The translations under genes and the position numbers were made by a program. A stretch of DNA of 64,000 nucleotides, from NCBI GenBank assembly GCA_013032095.1, contig WQBJ01000007.1:124001-188000 (forward strand), in the 5' to 3' direction. A model generated the notes under the pieces. The model was not told the origin of the DNA. It searched no databases and worked only from the letters and a program-made list of their open reading frames with translations. Below, piece by piece: positions 8,530 through 16,694 of the stretch. Every line of letters begins with the position of its first letter. Within the stretch, counting starts at the first letter, position 1. The stretch comes from Ruegeria atlantica (GTDB taxonomy: Bacteria; Pseudomonadota; Alphaproteobacteria; Rhodobacterales; Rhodobacteraceae).

Positions 8530-9608
8530 CACCCACCATACAAATTCTTATCATGCTTCTCGACAATCGAGGCGAACCGGCGGGCAAAGCGCTCATCCGC
8601 CTTTGCCTTCTTCTCCAGCACGTCGCGGGCAAAGACCATGTGGTCCTCATGCGCCTCTAGCATGTCGGCCATTTTCTGGTTGGTCGCGGTGCCGATGGCA
8701 GCCATGGCCGTTTGCGCCTCTTGGTCGGTCTGCACACCGATCTCGTTGATGCGGTGGGCCACGTCCTGTTGCTGCGCGGTTTTCAGCGATTTGGTCAAGG
8801 CGTCATACAGCACCACACGCTGCTGCGTGTCTGTCTGCAGCTTGTTGATCAGCACCATCTGCGTTGCCGCCTGGTTCTGCAGGGAATCGACCCAAGTCTT
8901 GCCCTTCTCGATGTAACGCTCCAACGTCTGCGACTTGGCCAGCTTGACCTGCTCTTCCTGAACCTTTGCGTTGTATTGCTTGTTCAACTCGGCCAGTTCA
9001 GTCTCTAACTGGGTGCGCGCGGCGGCGTCCTGCTCGACGCTGATCTTGTTTTCCAGAGTGATGATCGTCGGGTCCATGCCCTGAATTTCGGCGCGCAGCG
9101 CTTCCAGTTCAGCCACGGTGGCCTCACGATCGTCCAGCGTGACGGTCAGGTTCTCCTCAACCTTTACGCGCTGATTTTCCAGCACCGCCAACTGCCCTTC
9201 CAGCAGTTTTACGATCACATCGGACTTGGCGATCAAGTCCTGCAATTTGTCGTCGATATTGGCGGTGCGCATCCGCTCCTGTCGCAGCGACTCGGATTTA
9301 CCCTTCGAGAAGATGCCGACAAACGACTCCCACCCGGTTTTCGAGCGCATCTCGTCGAAATCCTTGGAAAAGGCGCTGGTGACGTCGTCCAGACCCATGA
9401 TCAGCTCGGCAATATTGGCGTTCATCACCTCGGTATGGGCGTGCACATCCTCAAGCGTCGCGTTTTCGATGTCGATATCCGCCTCGGCTGTGCCGATCTT
9501 GGCACGAGCGGCCTCGATGCGCGAGGTCAGCCCTTCGATCTGTGACTGGCTTTCACGAACTTTCGCCTGAGTCTCTTCGATCAAGGCTTCAAATTGATGG
9601 TTCGACAT
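8529..9608 (-). CDS. Long coiled-coil protein, first gene of the AAA+ operon
   Basis: A 359-residue protein that is almost entirely predicted coiled coil: an N-terminal heptad region (residues 3-55), a short break containing GWESFVGIFSKGKSES (91-106), then coiled coil to about 285 and a helical tail. The C-terminal half, with MVLINKLQTDTQQRVVLYDALTKSL, faintly resembles TelA-type toxic-anion resistance proteins, but I cannot establish homology. ATG 9608 is preceded by GGGGA. It is the first gene of the operon, so its promoter should lie in 9609-9892. It is a plausible substrate or scaffold for the AAA+ ATPase. Confidence 0.7.
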   Translation of the reverse strand: MSNHQFEALIEETQAKVRESQSQIEGLTSRIEAARAKIGTAEADIDIENATLEDVHAHTEVMNANIAELIMGLDDVTSAFSKDFDEMRSKTGWESFVGIFSKGKSESLRQERMRTANIDDKLQDLIAKSDVIVKLLEGQLAVLENQRVKVEENLTVTLDDREATVAELEALRAEIQGMDPTIITLENKISVEQDAAARTQLETELAELNKQYNAKVQEEQVKLAKSQTLERYIEKGKTWVDSLQNQAATQMVLINKLQTDTQQRVVLYDALTKSLKTAQQQDVAHRINEIGVQTDQEAQTAMAAIGTATNQKMADMLEAHEDHMVFARDVLEKKAKADERFARRFASIVEKHDKNLYGG

Positions 9609-9892
9609 CTCTGCTATCCCCTTTTTTCTTTAATTACCCAATAAGATAGGGAATGTTACAACCATTTACATCCCCTAGGGCCTACAAATCACGCGAAGAT
9701 TGGCAAACTCATCAGCAAAAAGATAGGCGGGATTGCAAATTGAAAGGTTTCGAATTTGGGCAACTTATCTAAATTAACATGTTAAATTTATTTTGATCAA
9801 ATCTGGATTGATTCCTCATACAGAGTGGCCCTAGACATTTGCGTCCCCACTTGCTTGGGTGCGCGCAATCCAATTTTCGCCGGAGGCTTATC
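9609..9892. promoter_or_regulatory. Divergent promoter region with 12-bp palindrome
   Basis: This 284-base, locally AT-rich gap separates the minus-strand AAA+ operon from gabD. It contains the perfect palindrome TTAACATGTTAA at 9774-9785 within a longer AT-rich stretch, suitable for a dimeric regulator, and must hold promoters for both directions. I could not assign -35/-10 boxes with confidence. Confidence 0.4.
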
Positions 9893-11368
9893 ATGCTGGA
9901 CGCAACAACCGATCTGAAATCAATCCTCAAGAACCCCGAATTGCTGGCCACCAAAGCCTATATCGGCGGTCAGTGGGTGGACGGCGACAACGGGACGTTC
10001 GAGGTGACCAACCCTGCGCGTGGCGATGTGGTGGCCGAAGTGGCCGATGTCAGCCGCGCGCAGGTTGCAGGCGCGATTGCGCAGGCCGAAGCCGCGCAGA
10101 AAGAATGGGCCAAGCTGACCGGTAAGGAGCGGGCTGTGATCCTGCGCCGCTGGTACGATCTGATGATGGAAAACGCCGAGGATCTGGGCAAGATTCTGAC
10201 CGCCGAACAGGGCAAGCCGCTGGCAGAAGCCGTCGGCGAGATTGGTTACGGCGCCTCCTTCATCGAGTTCTTCGGTGAAGAAGCCAAGCGTGTGTACGGC
10301 GAAACCATTCCCGGCCACCAGCGCGACAAGCGGATCATGGTGATGAAGCAGCCGATCGGTGTTGCGGCTTCGATCACGCCCTGGAACTTCCCGAATGCGA
10401 TGATCACCCGGAAAGCCGGACCCGCGCTGGCTGCTGGTTGTGCCTTTGTAGCGCGTCCCGCAAAGGAAACACCTTTGTCGGCGCTGGTTCTGGCGGTTCT
10501 GGCTCATGAGGCAGGCGTCCCGGCGGGCGTGTTTAACGTGGTGCCTTCATCCCGGGCCAGCGAGATCGGCAAGGAATTCTGCGAGAACCCCGGTGTGCGC
10601 AAGCTGACCTTCACCGGCTCGACCGAGGTAGGGCGCATCCTGCTGAAACAAGCGGCTGATCAGGTCATGAAATGCTCGATGGAGCTGGGCGGCAACGCGC
10701 CGTTCATCGTGTTCGACGACGCCGATCTGGATGCGGCCGTCGAGGGCGCGATGCTGTGCAAGTTCCGCAACAACGGCCAGACCTGCGTTTGCGCGAACCG
10801 CATTTACGTGCAGGCCGGTGTTTACGACGAATTCGCCGCCAAGCTTAAGGCGGCGGTCGAAGCGCTGAAAATCGGCGACGGTCTGGCCGAGGGCACCACC
10901 ACCGGCCCGCTGATCAACGCCGAAGCAGTCGAGAAGGTAAAAGAGCACATCGAGGACGTCACCTCGAAAGGCGGCGCGGTTCTGACCGGCGGCCTGCCGC
11001 ACGATCTGGGCGGCACCTTCTTCCAGCCAACCATCGTGACCGGCGTGACCCAAGAGATGATGGTGGCGCAGGACGAAACCTTTGGTCCGCTGGCCCCGCT
11101 GTTCAAATTCGAGGACGAGGACGACGTCATCGCCATGGCCAATGACACGATCTTCGGTCTGGCCTCGTATTTCTATGCCAAGGACCTCAGCCGAGTCTAC
11201 AAAGTGGCCGAGGCGCTGGAATACGGTATCGTTGGCGTGAACACCGGCATCATCTCGACCGAGCTTGGACCGTTCGGTGGCGTCAAGCAGTCCGGCCTGG
11301 GCCGCGAAGGCAGCCACCACGGCATGGAAGACTATCTCGAGATGAAATACGTCTGCCTGTCGGTCTGA
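9893..11368 (+). CDS. gabD: NAD(P)-dependent succinate-semialdehyde dehydrogenase
   Basis: A 491-residue aldehyde dehydrogenase oxidising succinate semialdehyde to succinate, at the end of GABA degradation. Visible catalytic residues: Asn165 in TPWNFPN, Glu264 in MELGGN and nucleophile Cys298 in [11 protein letters not shown]. Two cysteines two apart (298 and 300) match the redox pair found in GabD. ATG 9893 has GGAGG seven bases upstream; the frame is open further 5' but lacks a better site. Length agrees with E. coli GabD. No GABA transaminase gene is adjacent. Glutarate semialdehyde is an alternative substrate. Confidence 0.9.
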   Translation: MLDATTDLKSILKNPELLATKAYIGGQWVDGDNGTFEVTNPARGDVVAEVADVSRAQVAGAIAQAEAAQKEWAKLTGKERAVILRRWYDLMMENAEDLGKILTAEQGKPLAEAVGEIGYGASFIEFFGEEAKRVYGETIPGHQRDKRIMVMKQPIGVAASITPWNFPNAMITRKAGPALAAGCAFVARPAKETPLSALVLAVLAHEAGVPAGVFNVVPSSRASEIGKEFCENPGVRKLTFTGSTEVGRILLKQAADQVMKCSMELGGNAPFIVFDDADLDAAVEGAMLCKFRNNGQTCVCANRIYVQAGVYDEFAAKLKAAVEALKIGDGLAEGTTTGPLINAEAVEKVKEHIEDVTSKGGAVLTGGLPHDLGGTFFQPTIVTGVTQEMMVAQDETFGPLAPLFKFEDEDDVIAMANDTIFGLASYFYAKDLSRVYKVAEALEYGIVGVNTGIISTELGPFGGVKQSGLGREGSHHGMEDYLEMKYVCLSV

Positions 11369-11378
11369 TCTGAAAAGG

Positions 11379-11399
11379 CTCCGGTGCATTGCGCCGGAG
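11379..11399 (+). terminator. Stem-loop after gabD
   Basis: CTCCGG at 11379-11384 pairs with CCGGAG at 11394-11399, extended by TGC/GCG to a 9-pair stem with one wobble. There is no T-run, so it is a weak or factor-dependent terminator. It ends just before the Pho-box repeats of the next gene. Confidence 0.45.
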
Positions 11400-11408
11400 T
11401 CATTCGGT

Positions 11409-11448
11409 TTGTCATAAAACTGCAACCAAACCGTCACATCCCTGCAAT
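11409..11448 (+). promoter_or_regulatory. Tandem Pho boxes (four 7-mers at 11-bp spacing)
   Basis: Four CTGTCAT-like heptamers start at 11409 (TTGTCAT), 11420 (CTGCAAC), 11431 (CCGTCAC) and 11442 (CTGCAAT), each separated by 4 bases. Two heptamers with a 4-base AT-rich spacer make one PhoB dimer site, so this is two adjacent Pho boxes. They lie 49-88 bases upstream of the phytase-like gene start, where activation by PhoB under phosphate limitation is expected. Confidence 0.75.
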
Positions 11449-11496
11449 GACCCGCGTTCATCCCCCTCTCATCCAAGTGAGAGAGGATACCACACG

Positions 11497-13680
11497 ATGT
11501 CATTGCGCTCTGTCTGCCTGACATCTGCCCTTGCGCTGACCGCCGGTCAGGCCGTGGCAGAAATGAATTTCAACCGAATTGCGTCCTTCCCCGTCGTCAA
11601 GAATATGGCAGAAGGGGCCGATACAAACCGCGAAACCTCACCCGAGATCATCGCGGCGACTGCGGATGGCATGACGCTGGTCTATACTGACAGCCCGCTG
11701 GGCGTGATCGGAATGGTCGACATCACAGACCCCGCGAACCCGGCCCCTCTGGGCGCGATGGATGTGGGTGGTGAGCCGACCTCGGTTGGGATCGTTGGCA
11801 CGACGGCTTTTGTGGGTGTGAACACATCCGAGAGCTATACCGCACCCTCCGGCAAACTGATCTCGGTCGATATCGCGAGTCAGGCCGAAACCGGTGCCTG
11901 TGATCTGGGCGGTCAACCCGACAGCGTCGCTATCGCCCCCGATGGCAGCTTTGTTGCCGTGGCGATCGAGAACGAGCGTGACGAAGACCTGAGCGACGGC
12001 GTTATCCCGCAGTTGCCCGCCGGGTCGCTGGCTCTGGTGCCGCTGAAAGACGGCGCACTGGATTGCGCGGGCATGAAGATGGCCTCTCTGACTGGTCTGG
12101 CCGAGGTTGCACCGACCGACCCCGAGCCGGAATTCGTGGACATCAACGCCCTGGGCGAAACCGTCGTCACCCTGCAGGAAAACAACCACATCGTAGTCGT
12201 CGACAAGAACGGCACCGTGATCAGCCATTTCTCGGCGGGCGCGGTGGATCTGGAAGGCATCGATGCCACGGATGAGCGCGGCGCGCTGATCTTCACCGAA
12301 AGCCAGCCCGGTCGCCTGCGCGAGCCCGATGCGGTGAAATGGATCGACGAAAATCACTTCGCCACCGCCAATGAAGGCGACTACGAGGGTGGCTCGCGCG
12401 GCTGGACCATCTTCCACAAGGACGGCACCGTCGTTTACGAGAACGGCACGGATTTCGAGAAAGCCATCATCCAGATCGGCCACTACCCCGACAAACGCTC
12501 GGACAGCAAAGGGGTCGAGCCGGAAAGCGTGACTGCGGCTACCTTCGGCGGCATCCCGATGATCTTTGTGGGCGCCGAGCGTGCCTCGGTCGTGGGTGTT
12601 TATGACGCCACCGATCCGGCCGACCCGGTTCTGAAACAGCTCTTGCCCTCGGGCGTTGGCCCGGAAGGCTATGTAACGATCCCCGAACGCAATCTGCTGA
12701 TCTCGGCCAATGAAAAAGACCTGATCGAAGATGGCGGCCCCCGCGCGCATGTAATGATCTTCGAATACCAGGATGCGCCCGCAGCCTATCCGCACCTGAC
12801 GTCGGAAGGCGCGGATGAGTTGATCGGCTGGGGTGCTCTGTCCGGTCTGGTCGCGGATGAGGACGGCATGATCTATGCGGTCAATGACAGCTTCTACGGC
12901 TTCCAGCCTTCGATCTTCAAGATCGACCCCAGCCAGCAACCCGCCCGCATCGTGGACGTGATCCGCATTCACCGTCAGGACGGCAACCCGGCGCAGAAGC
13001 TGGACCTGGAAGGCATTACGCTGGACGGCAAGGGTGGCTTCTACGTCGCCTCCGAAGGTCGTACCGACCGCGTCATCCCGCACGCGATCTATCACGTCTC
13101 GGCCGATGGTCTGATCAAGGATCGCAAGGGCGAGATCGGCCTGCCGCCAGAGCTGATGGCGGTTGAGAAACGCTTTGGCTTCGAAGGTATCACCAAGGTT
13201 GGTGACACCCTTTGGATGGCGGTTCAGCGTGAATGGAAAGACGACCCGGAGAACCACGTAAAACTGGTCGCCTACAATCTGGACACCAAGGAATGGGGCG
13301 CTGTGCACTATCCCAAGGCAGACCCAGAAAATGGCTGGGTGGGTCTGTCGGAGATCGTGGCCTTCGGTGACCATGTCTATGTCATCGAACGCGACAACCA
13401 GCACGACCACCGTGCAGTGACCAAAAAGATCTACCGCATCCCGCTGTCGGAAATGACCCCGGCCCCGCTGGGTAGCGAGCTGCCCGTCGTCAGCAAGCAA
13501 GAGGTCCGCGACCTGCTGCCTGACCTAACCTCCACCGGTGGTTACGTTCTGGACAAGATCGAAGGTCTGGCCATCCTGCCCTCGGGCGAGGCGTTTGTGA
13601 TGACCGATAACGACGGTGTCGACGATGCCTCAGGCGAGACGATGTTCTGGTCGATTGGGTCGGTGACGGCTGGAAATTGA
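11497..13680 (+). CDS. Exported esterase-like phytase-family protein
   Basis: A 727-residue protein with a signal peptide (residues 1-20, ending AVA). Residues about 30-420 carry repeated beta-propeller-like blades (DGMTLVYTDSPLGVIGMVDI, EPTSVGIVGTTAFVGV). Residues about 430-725 match the 'esterase-like activity of phytase' domain, with LVADEDGMIYAVNDSFYG, LEGITLDGKGGFYVASEGRTD and a C-terminal KIEGLAILPSGEAFVMTDNDG. It is probably a periplasmic or secreted calcium-dependent phosphoesterase that frees phosphate from organic phosphates. ATG 11497 follows GAGAGGAT and gives the signal peptide; the longer frame does not. Tandem Pho boxes upstream and a strong terminator downstream indicate a monocistronic, phosphate-regulated gene. 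Enzymatic substrate is inferred. Confidence 0.85.
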   Translation: MSLRSVCLTSALALTAGQAVAEMNFNRIASFPVVKNMAEGADTNRETSPEIIAATADGMTLVYTDSPLGVIGMVDITDPANPAPLGAMDVGGEPTSVGIVGTTAFVGVNTSESYTAPSGKLISVDIASQAETGACDLGGQPDSVAIAPDGSFVAVAIENERDEDLSDGVIPQLPAGSLALVPLKDGALDCAGMKMASLTGLAEVAPTDPEPEFVDINALGETVVTLQENNHIVVVDKNGTVISHFSAGAVDLEGIDATDERGALIFTESQPGRLREPDAVKWIDENHFATANEGDYEGGSRGWTIFHKDGTVVYENGTDFEKAIIQIGHYPDKRSDSKGVEPESVTAATFGGIPMIFVGAERASVVGVYDATDPADPVLKQLLPSGVGPEGYVTIPERNLLISANEKDLIEDGGPRAHVMIFEYQDAPAAYPHLTSEGADELIGWGALSGLVADEDGMIYAVNDSFYGFQPSIFKIDPSQQPARIVDVIRIHRQDGNPAQKLDLEGITLDGKGGFYVASEGRTDRVIPHAIYHVSADGLIKDRKGEIGLPPELMAVEKRFGFEGITKVGDTLWMAVQREWKDDPENHVKLVAYNLDTKEWGAVHYPKADPENGWVGLSEIVAFGDHVYVIERDNQHDHRAVTKKIYRIPLSEMTPAPLGSELPVVSKQEVRDLLPDLTSTGGYVLDKIEGLAILPSGEAFVMTDNDGVDDASGETMFWSIGSVTAGN

Positions 13681-13700
13681 CCCTGATCACATCCAAGAAA

Positions 13701-13734
13701 GCCCCACGCGACAATCGTGTGGGGCGATTTTTTT
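13701..13734 (+). terminator. Rho-independent terminator
   Basis: GCCCCACGCG at 13701-13710 pairs with CGTGTGGGGC at 13716-13725 around a 5-base loop, followed by GATTTTTTT. It terminates the phytase-like gene, 20 bases after its stop. Confidence 0.85.
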
Positions 13735-13752
13735 GACTAACGTCAAATGAAC

Positions 13753-14175
13753 TCAATAACTTGAATACCTGAAGTTCACGACAGCATCGTTTTGGATGGC
13801 GCAATGCGCTTTGATCGTACTTCGCGCGTCGTTACTATCCTGTGACCGAGCCACTTCCAGATCGATCAGGTCAATGCCATCCGCGTTTGTGGTGTAGGAA
13901 AGCGTGCGCTCGAAATCTACTGCATAATATCCTTGGTTGCCCATCGCAGTTTTTGTTCGATGCATGCAAAGGCCAATCGCATTCTCTTCCGGGGAAACAC
14001 CCGGGTGTTTCTGGTATGGTGCACCATGCTTGTGATGATGATGGGCAATTGACGCGCCTAAAACGCCTAGCGCTACACCGGCGATAATATCACCGGCATC
14101 ATCGGCCTGGGCTGGCATCGCGGTTAAGGCAAGCATTGTGCAGATCGTTCCGGTGAAAAAATAGCGAAAGCGCAT
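13753..14175 (-). CDS. Small exported protein with histidine run, unknown
   Basis: About 140 residues, starting MRFRYFFTGT with a signal peptide cut after AQA (around residue 25). The mature N-terminus holds AGVALGVLGASIAHHHHKHG, a glycine-zipper-like stretch followed by a His cluster that could bind metal, then a globular C-terminal region with two cysteines (ENAIGLCMHRT and KAHCAIQND) able to form a disulfide. ATG 14175 has AAGGA nine bases upstream; the frame extends to a TTG at 14199. No named family recognised. It stands alone on the minus strand. Confidence 0.65.
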   Translation of the reverse strand: MRFRYFFTGTICTMLALTAMPAQADDAGDIIAGVALGVLGASIAHHHHKHGAPYQKHPGVSPEENAIGLCMHRTKTAMGNQGYYAVDFERTLSYTTNADGIDLIDLEVARSQDSNDARSTIKAHCAIQNDAVVNFRYSSY

Positions 14176-14303
14176 CGGTTTCAGGTCCTTCTGTTGCAAG
14201 TCGGTTTAGAACAGGATCGGTAACTTTCCCGGAACGAGCCTACCTAAGGGCCTTAACCAGCGCCAGATTTTAAGAGCGGATGAAAATCAGCGCGTAAAAT
14301 ACA

Positions 14304-14333
14304 ACGCCCCGCGCCTGGAGGAACGCGGGGCGT
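14304..14333 (-). terminator. Stem-loop terminator downstream of hsp20
   Basis: A 10-bp GC-rich stem (14304-14313 with 14324-14333) with a 10-base loop, followed on the minus strand by TTGTATTTTA. It lies 50 bases beyond the hsp20 stop and is the likely transcription end. Confidence 0.65.
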
Positions 14334-14340
14334 GCAGTCT

Positions 14341-14369
14341 GCGATAATCCAGAGAGGCGGGATTATCGC
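14341..14369 (-). terminator. Second stem-loop in hsp20 3' region
   Basis: GCGATAATCC at 14341-14350 pairs perfectly with GGATTATCGC at 14360-14369 across 9 bases. There is no T-run after it. It sits between the hsp20 stop and the GC-rich terminator and may stabilise the 3' end of the mRNA. Confidence 0.5.
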
Positions 14370-14383
14370 GGTGTGTTCGGGTC

Positions 14384-14851
14384 TTAGTTCACCGCTTTGG
14401 CGTCAACCACGTCCTTTTCGATGGCTTTGCCGGACGAAATCTCGATCCGCCGCGGCTTCAGCGCCTCTGGCACTTCGCGCTTCAGGTCGATGTTCAGCAT
14501 GCCGTTTTCATGGCTCGCGCCAGTGACGCGCACGTGATCGGCCAGCGCAAAGCGGCGCTCGAACGCGCGGGTGGCGATACCACGGTGCAGGTAGCTGCGC
14601 TCTTTGTCCTCGGCGGCTTTTTTACCTGCGACGATCAGTGCATTTTCCTTCACTTCGACCGACAGGTCCTCTTCCGAAAAACCGGCGACAGCGACTGAGA
14701 TGCGATAGGTGTCGGCATCGGTTTTTTCGATGTTGTAAGGCGGATAGCTGGGCTGAGCCACGTCGTTGGTCAGAACACGGTCCATCATGTCGGCGATCTG
14801 ATCGAAACCAATGGTGGCGCGGTGCAGCGGTGCAAAATCAAAAGTACGCAT
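14384..14851 (-). CDS. Small heat-shock protein, Hsp20/IbpA type
   Basis: A 155-residue ATP-independent holdase that binds unfolding proteins. The alpha-crystallin domain spans about residues 38-130: PPYNIEKTDADTYRISVAVAG opens it, ENALIVAGKK forms the central strands, HRGIATRAFERRFALADHV is the IbpA-type signature, and ENGMLNIDLKREVPE closes it. The conserved C-terminal I-X-I anchor appears as RIEIS. N-terminal FDFAPLHRATIGFDQI is typical of IbpA. A sigma-32-like promoter and a ROSE-like leader precede it, and GAGGA lies eight bases before ATG 14851. Confidence 0.93.
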   Translation of the reverse strand: MRTFDFAPLHRATIGFDQIADMMDRVLTNDVAQPSYPPYNIEKTDADTYRISVAVAGFSEEDLSVEVKENALIVAGKKAAEDKERSYLHRGIATRAFERRFALADHVRVTGASHENGMLNIDLKREVPEALKPRRIEISSGKAIEKDVVDAKAVN

Positions 14852-14858
14852 GTGTCAT

Positions 14859-14905
14859 ATCCTCATGTTTGAGCGATCTGTTTTTTGCCCTCCGTTCGGA
14901 CGGGC
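14859..14905 (-). promoter_or_regulatory. Candidate ROSE-like RNA thermometer in hsp20 leader
   Basis: On the minus strand, AUCGCU (14872-14877) can pair with AGGAU (14859-14863) with one unpaired G, closing an 8-base loop. This sequesters the Shine-Dalgarno AGGA of hsp20. A UYGCU segment opposite AGGA with an offset G is the core of ROSE thermometers, which are common upstream of alphaproteobacterial small heat-shock genes. A stronger hairpin with one bulge sits just upstream at 14887-14905. Fold energies were not computed. Confidence 0.5.
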
Positions 14906-14949
14906 GATGGTGTATGCCGAGCCCCGTTCGTGGCGACCCGGTATAGTTC

Positions 14950-14978
14950 ACATGGGGAGCATTTTGACCGAGTTCAAG
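14950..14978 (-). promoter_or_regulatory. Sigma-32 (RpoH) type promoter of hsp20
   Basis: Reading the minus strand, CTTGAA (14978-14973) is followed after 15 bases by CCCCATGT (14957-14950). This matches the heat-shock consensus CTTGAA / CCCCATNT. Transcription would begin near 14943, giving a leader of about 90 bases. The -35 box overlaps the last codons of the upstream protease gene. Confidence 0.8.
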
Positions 14979-15789
14979 ACCCGTCGGAGGAGATGAATTT
15001 CGCGCCGGAACTGGACTTGCCCGACCCCACCTGCAACCGGCGGATCGTGGCCTTGGGTTGGGGGGCATCACGGCGCAGGTCAGCCTTGAGTTCTGCAACG
15101 ATACCAGACAGTTCCATACCAAACCCGACCTTCTGACGCCCGTCGGTTCCAACCGCGGACACCACCGACAAAATCTGCCAACGCGGCCCGTTTCGGGCCA
15201 GCAAGGCCGAGCCCGATGACCCGAAGGTAATATCGCAGTTAAAGGTGATCAGCCCCTGCCGCCGTTGCAAAATTCGGCAAGAGCGTTCCCGCGTGATCGC
15301 CTCGGAACGGCCACGCCCGTACGAGGCAATGCTGACCTCATTTCCGGCCAGACGACCACTGTGCAAAGCAAAGGGATCGGCCACGGAATAAGGAATGGGT
15401 TTTTCCAACCGCATCAGAGCCACGTCTGATCGAACGGCCGCAGCCGATAGTTCTGGATGATTGGCATAATCCGAATGCACCGCGATTTGGACAACTTCAC
15501 GATCTGCCAATGCCTTGCCATTGCTCAAACCGGCACGGAAGGTCACTTTTCCAGAGGCAAAGGGCTCGCCGGTTTTCTTGTCTACCGCACAATGGGCTGC
15601 TGTGAGAACAAGGTCCTGTGCAATCAATGTGCCGGTGCAGAATCCTTGGTTGCCGATATCCAGCCGCCCGATAGCTTCCCAGCCGTACAGGTCCTCACGA
15701 TCCGTCAGCTTGCGCTTGGCGCTTTGGGCATAGGTTGCGGTCGACAGGACCGACAGGCACAAAAGGGCACCAAGGAATAGTCGCGTCAT
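14974..15789 (-). CDS. Exported trypsin-like serine protease
   Basis: A 271-residue protein with signal peptide (residues 1-21, ending AQ). The chymotrypsin-fold triad is visible: His66 in LTAAHC, Asp122 in SDVALM and Ser192 in FGSSGSAL. Cysteines at CTGT and AAHC would form the usual disulfide beside the active site. GSSGS replaces the common GDSGG, as in many bacterial V8-like members. The start overlaps the stop of the paralogous protease upstream (ATGA at 15786-15789), so they are co-transcribed and coupled. Substrate unknown; it acts in the periplasm or outside the cell. Confidence 0.85.
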   Translation of the reverse strand: MTRLFLGALLCLSVLSTATYAQSAKRKLTDREDLYGWEAIGRLDIGNQGFCTGTLIAQDLVLTAAHCAVDKKTGEPFASGKVTFRAGLSNGKALADREVVQIAVHSDYANHPELSAAAVRSDVALMRLEKPIPYSVADPFALHSGRLAGNEVSIASYGRGRSEAITRERSCRILQRRQGLITFNCDITFGSSGSALLARNGPRWQILSVVSAVGTDGRQKVGFGMELSGIVAELKADLRRDAPQPKATIRRLQVGSGKSSSGAKFISSDGS

Positions 15790-16577
15790 GGCTTGATGAA
15801 CCTCGCGCCGATATTTCTGTTGGTTGCACCGTCAGGCTTTGCAGCACGGAAACCGCGACCGGCAGATAATTCTGCCTGTAACACGTTCAATGATCCTTCA
15901 ACCGGAGTGCCGACCGCGACACGCTGGCCGTTGAATTCAGCCTTGGCTGCCACCACCGATACGATACGCGGGCGATCACCTTCGAACGAAAAAACAGGCG
16001 CCCCCGATGAGCCGAATTCGACATCGCAGGACATTACCAAAACCTCGGAGCGCCGGGTCATGACCGAGCAAACCTCTTGCAATGCTGGGGCTTCTGCCCG
16101 GTCCTGCGCGTATGAAACCACGCCAACCTCTTCACCTCGATGCGGGCGGTTTCCTGTTTCAAAGGGAATAATGTTGGTGCTGCGAATGGGCTGCCAAAGC
16201 TCGATCAAAGCAATGTCATTGCGAAGGCGCGCGGCTGAGGTTTCCTTGTCGTACTTGTAGTCCGGGTGAATGACGGCCTGACGCGCTGCACGATAAGCAG
16301 ACGCGCGCCCCAAGCGCCATGCCGCCAGAAACTCGACCTCAGACAGATCAATCCGCCGCCCCGTTACCTTGTCATACAGGCAATGCGCTGCCGTCAGCAC
16401 AAGGGTTGGCGATATCAGCGTTCCGGTGCAGAACCCTGCGCCATTTATGTCCAGGCGACCCACAGCCATCCACGCCCGTCCGGCGTCGGTGGTTTCCAGG
16501 CTTTTCAATCCGCTGTCCTGCGCCATGGCAGCCATCGGCGTCAAAGCCAGTACTAAAGCCCTGATCCAGTTTCGCAA
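15786..16577 (-). CDS. Exported trypsin-like serine protease (paralogue)
   Basis: A 263-residue protein with a signal peptide (MRNWIRALVLALTPMAAMAQ). Triad: His65 in LTAAHC, Asp121 in NDIALI and Ser191 in FGSSGAPV. It resembles the protease encoded immediately downstream along its whole length (same RLDI-x-GxGFCTGTLI, LTAAHC, CD-V/I-EFGSSG blocks), so the pair arose by tandem duplication. It is the first gene of this two-gene operon. The substitution of the residue after SG (A here, S in the partner) suggests differing specificity. Confidence 0.85.
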   Translation of the reverse strand: MRNWIRALVLALTPMAAMAQDSGLKSLETTDAGRAWMAVGRLDINGAGFCTGTLISPTLVLTAAHCLYDKVTGRRIDLSEVEFLAAWRLGRASAYRAARQAVIHPDYKYDKETSAARLRNDIALIELWQPIRSTNIIPFETGNRPHRGEEVGVVSYAQDRAEAPALQEVCSVMTRRSEVLVMSCDVEFGSSGAPVFSFEGDRPRIVSVVAAKAEFNGQRVAVGTPVEGSLNVLQAELSAGRGFRAAKPDGATNRNIGARFIKP

Positions 16578-16694
16578 ACGGTTCTCCGGCGTTGCTGTTA
16601 GCTTACCTTCCTATGTGCCGGGTGGGGCGAAAATAGGGCGTTTGCGCAGGATAAGGTTTCTGGCGGCGAATGATGCAGGGCTGCATCAGGCTTT

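Noticed and set aside
10547..11524. 325-codon minus-strand frame opposite gabD
   Set aside because: Antisense shadow of a well-conserved aldehyde dehydrogenase.
11638..13500. 620-codon minus-strand open frame opposite the phytase-like gene
   Set aside because: Composition is that of an antisense shadow; the plus-strand frame has signal peptide, domain motifs, Pho boxes and terminator.
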